From positions 1-64,000 of the forward strand of contig CAJLKN010000004.1 of assembly GCA_905207235.1 (NCBI GenBank): DNA of 64,000 nucleotides. Direction: 5' to 3'. The notes beneath the pieces are model-generated. The model saw only the letters and a program-made list of their open reading frames with translations, had not been told where the DNA came from and searched no databases. Source of the DNA: an uncultured Eubacteriales bacterium. Its GTDB lineage: Bacteria; Bacillota; Clostridia; Christensenellales; Borkfalkiaceae. Shown here piece after piece: positions 61,606 to 64,000 of the stretch. The translations under genes and the position numbers were made by a program. Each line of letters opens with the position of its first letter. Positions within the stretch are counted from its first letter, which is position 1.

Positions 61606-64000
61606 ATGCCAGCAAATAAAAACACAAAGCAACAACTTGACGCGATAGAACTCGACGGCGAGCTTCTCAACGCCGTTTCTTATGCCGCGTATTTCAACAG
61701 AATTCCGCTGTTCACCACATTCCGCGTTTACAACAACGGGGATGACGACATTGAAAACATAACGATAAGCGTTTCGGGCGACTGCGCCCTCATTATGCCC
61801 GCGCAGATAAATCTGCCCGTCATTCCTTCGCACAGCAGTACGGAGGTAAAATCGCCCAACCTTCTCAACCCCAAATTTCTCGCAGATCTTCAGCAGGCGG
61901 AAGAGCACAAAGTGCTCGTAAACGTAACCTGCGGCAAGAAAGAAATATGCTCCATTTCGGCGGATTTAACCGCGCTGCCCATGGATACGTGGAGCGGTCT
62001 TTCGGGCAACTACGAAATGTTGTCCGCGCACGTCAGACCCAAACTTCCCGACTGCCAGAAAGTGCTCGCGGAAGCGGGGCTTCAGCTCAAAACATGGGGC
62101 TTTTCGCAGGAATTTTCGGGCTATGCCGGCAACGATAAAAATGCCGTTCGCGGCGCGCTCGCATCAATTTTTTCGGCTATCCGCAACCTCAACATCGAAA
62201 GGGGAGAGGAAGGCGACATAACGGGCACCGTAAAGGTGGGCAACGTAAGCGACATAGTCGAAGACAGAGTGGCTACGCCCATAGCCATGGCGTGCTTTGC
62301 TGCGTCCTGCCTCGAAGCCGCCAAACTCAATCCCGTTATAGTGCTCGGCAAAACCAAGCTCGGCGTGGGCGTGTGGTTGTATGAAAGCTGCTTTACTGCG
62401 ACGTTGCAGGACGATATGTCGGTAATCGAAAGGTATGTCGCCGACGGCGTCAACAACCTCGCAATAGTCGATGTGGACGACCTCTTCGCGCACAAAAACG
62501 CCAGCTTCACCACGGCGGCGGCTCATTTTTCCGCCGCGCTTTCGGCAAACAAATACGAAGCCTGCCTTGATATTAAGCGCTGCCGCATAGGCGGCGTGTT
62601 CCCCATGCCCATAAAGGTCAGGAACGGCTCGACTTACGAAATTCTCGGCGACAGACAATTTGCTTACGACGAGCGCCCCAAGGATATAATAGACGCCGAC
62701 AAACTCGACCTCGGCAGGAGCGCGTCCAAGGATAAAAACTGGGAAAGGCGACTGCTCGATTTATCGCTCAAAAATAACCTTCTCGCGTTCAGATACCGCC
62801 GCGACTGCATTCATCTTTTGACCTGCGACGCGGCTTCCTTCCTCGAAAAACTGGGCGACAGGGATAAACTCGTCATTCAGCCCAACGCCAACGCGCTGGA
62901 CAACGCCCTTTACTTCGGCGGCGGACAGAAACTCAAAACGCTGTCGGAACTTATAAATATCGAACTCGGACAGGGCGTAGTGCGCTCATATACCCGCGGC
63001 GAAAGCCTTTTAGAAGACGCGACAACGCTCATAAGAAAGGCGCGCTCCACGCAGGAAGAGGTGGGCGCGAACACTCTTTACCTAGCAATAGGCTTCCTCA
63101 AATGGAAGTCGGGGGACGAAAACGAATTCAAATACGCGCCCCTCGTTTTGTTGCCCGTCAGCCTCAAAAAGACAAAAACTCAGGGCATAGAGGCGGAGCT
63201 TTCGGACGATTTCCACGTAAATACCACCCTTCTGGAATTTTTGAAGGGTCAGTTCGGCATAGATATACGCGGACTTGAAGACAGAAATTTAAAGCCCCTC
63301 GAAATACTCGCAGTCATTCGTTCCAAGACGGCAAATATGAAGGGGTGGATGGTATTCGAAGATATCTACATCGCGCAGTTCACGTTTGCGCGCTACGCTA
63401 TGTGGGCGGACGTAAAGACCAATATGCCCGTCTATAAGAACAACGCGCTCATTGCAAGCCTTCTCACAAATTCCAACAGGCTGGGCGAAAATAAGCTCGC
63501 GGGCGTCAGCGAAGACGACAGCAATCCTTTGGAAATTTTAACCCCGCTGCCCTGCGATTCGTCGCAGTACGCCGCCGTTTCGGAGTCAGCAAAGGGCACG
63601 ACGTTCGTCCTTCACGGTCCCCCCGGAACGGGTAAGAGCCAGACTATAACAAACATAATTGCTAACGCCGTGGACGCTGGCAAGCGAGTGCTTTTCGTCG
63701 CAGAAAAGCAGGCGGCTCTCGACGTCGTAAAAAAGCGTCTGGACGAAATAGGCATAGGTGAATTCTGCCTCGAACTTCATTCGGGCAAATCGACAAATAA
63801 GAGCGAGGTTGCGCACTCTATCGAGGCAACTCTCTCGCTTACCGACGACTTTACGGACGAAAAATTTGTCGCCTGCGCGCAGAAGATAGAGGAGGACAGG
63901 GCGCAGCTCAGAAAGCCGCTCGCAGCGCTCCACAAAAAGCGCCGTCTGGGCGTTTCGGTGTACGAGGGAATAATTTATTACCTTCAAAATAAAAACGCGC
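61606..64000 (+). CDS. DUF4011-type SF1 helicase/nuclease-like protein (5' part only)
   Basis: ATG 61606, with GGGGAA 6-11 bases upstream, opens a frame that stays open for 798 codons to the window edge. An N-terminal beta-rich region (about residues 1-370) is followed by a DUF4011-like segment (NWERRLLDLSLKNNLLAFR near 380-400, TLYLAIGFLKWK, APLVLLPVSL) and a helicase core beginning with Walker A HGPPGTGKSQTITNII (residue 670 on). These large proteins usually run to 1,500-2,000 residues and end in DUF3320 or nuclease domains; some act in defence against foreign DNA, but nothing here proves that. The rest of the gene is outside the window. Confidence 0.85.
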   Translation, partial: MPANKNTKQQLDAIELDGELLNAVSYAAYFNRIPLFTTFRVYNNGDDDIENITISVSGDCALIMPAQINLPVIPSHSSTEVKSPNLLNPKFLADLQQAEEHKVLVNVTCGKKEICSISADLTALPMDTWSGLSGNYEMLSAHVRPKLPDCQKVLAEAGLQLKTWGFSQEFSGYAGNDKNAVRGALASIFSAIRNLNIERGEEGDITGTVKVGNVSDIVEDRVATPIAMACFAASCLEAAKLNPVIVLGKTKLGVGVWLYESCFTATLQDDMSVIERYVADGVNNLAIVDVDDLFAHKNASFTTAAAHFSAALSANKYEACLDIKRCRIGGVFPMPIKVRNGSTYEILGDRQFAYDERPKDIIDADKLDLGRSASKDKNWERRLLDLSLKNNLLAFRYRRDCIHLLTCDAASFLEKLGDRDKLVIQPNANALDNALYFGGGQKLKTLSELINIELGQGVVRSYTRGESLLEDATTLIRKARSTQEEVGANTLYLAIGFLKWKSGDENEFKYAPLVLLPVSLKKTKTQGIEAELSDDFHVNTTLLEFLKGQFGIDIRGLEDRNLKPLEILAVIRSKTANMKGWMVFEDIYIAQFTFARYAMWADVKTNMPVYKNNALIASLLTNSNRLGENKLAGVSEDDSNPLEILTPLPCDSSQYAAVSESAKGTTFVLHGPPGTGKSQTITNIIANAVDAGKRVLFVAEKQAALDVVKKRLDEIGIGEFCLELHSGKSTNKSEVAHSIEATLSLTDDFTDEKFVACAQKIEEDRAQLRKPLAALHKKRRLGVSVYEGIIYYLQNKNA

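Overview
The window looks like chromosome of a Bacillota (probably Clostridia-grade) bacterium. Grounds: housekeeping-type promoters (TTGACA/TATAAT-like, nearly all with exactly 17-bp spacers), purine-rich GGAGG ribosome binding sites, frequent TTG starts, U-tailed GC-rich terminators, a cysteine T-box, a tetrahydrofolate riboswitch, a KtrAB-type K+ system, DUF421/DUF4363/DUF3899 membrane proteins and a pyrophosphate-type phosphofructokinase. I cannot name the genus. Almost all genes read left to right; six read on the minus strand.

Layout. 1-1600: the 3' end of an rRNA operon (23S tail, 5S, two terminators). 1.8-3.5 kb: a rubredoxin/ferredoxin gene pair and a tiny gene whose ribosome binding site sits in a perfect hairpin. 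4.1-13.4 kb: an oligopeptide ABC transporter operon (oppABCDF plus a DUF3899 gene), AT-rich, with unusually enlarged OppA, OppC, OppD and OppF, bracketed by two copies of a 40-bp hairpin repeat. 13.8-18.9 kb: DUF89 phosphatase, DUF308 membrane protein, DeoR regulator, KtrB/KtrA. 18.9-24.5 kb: T-box-controlled cysE-cysS, a short alaS, rplM-rpsI. 24.6-32.4 kb: membrane protein, PHP phosphatase, PPi-PFK, an overlooked minus-strand gene that appears to start with ATT, a large lipoprotein, DUF421/DUF4363. 32.4-35.9 kb: THF riboswitch and compact folate operon folC-folE-folP-folBK. 36-41.9 kb: Ppx/GppA, Maf, a divergent MreB, an EAL protein, a GNAT. 42-48.6 kb: EF-G-like GTPase (minus), lepA, GNAT, mini-MGMT, hemW, GNAT. 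48.8-55.3 kb: lipoprotein, small TM protein, guaB, guaA, PPC protein, SpoU methyltransferase, ppa. 55.5-64 kb: HelD-like helicase, glycosyltransferase, ABC-2 exporter, and the first 798 codons of a DUF4011-type helicase that runs off the end.

Most notable items for follow-up: (i) the enlarged Opp transporter inside 40-bp direct repeats; (ii) three genes (DUF89, ktrB, PHP phosphatase) whose ATG lies exactly 7 nt after the -10 box, so they are probably transcribed as leaderless mRNAs; (iii) a THF aptamer with a covarying pseudoknot whose predicted transcript begins at helix P2, leaving no room for P1; (iv) the hairpin-masked ribosome binding site at 3241-3264; (v) the ATT-initiated small gene. 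All functional calls rest on reading the sequence and on family knowledge; no database search was run.
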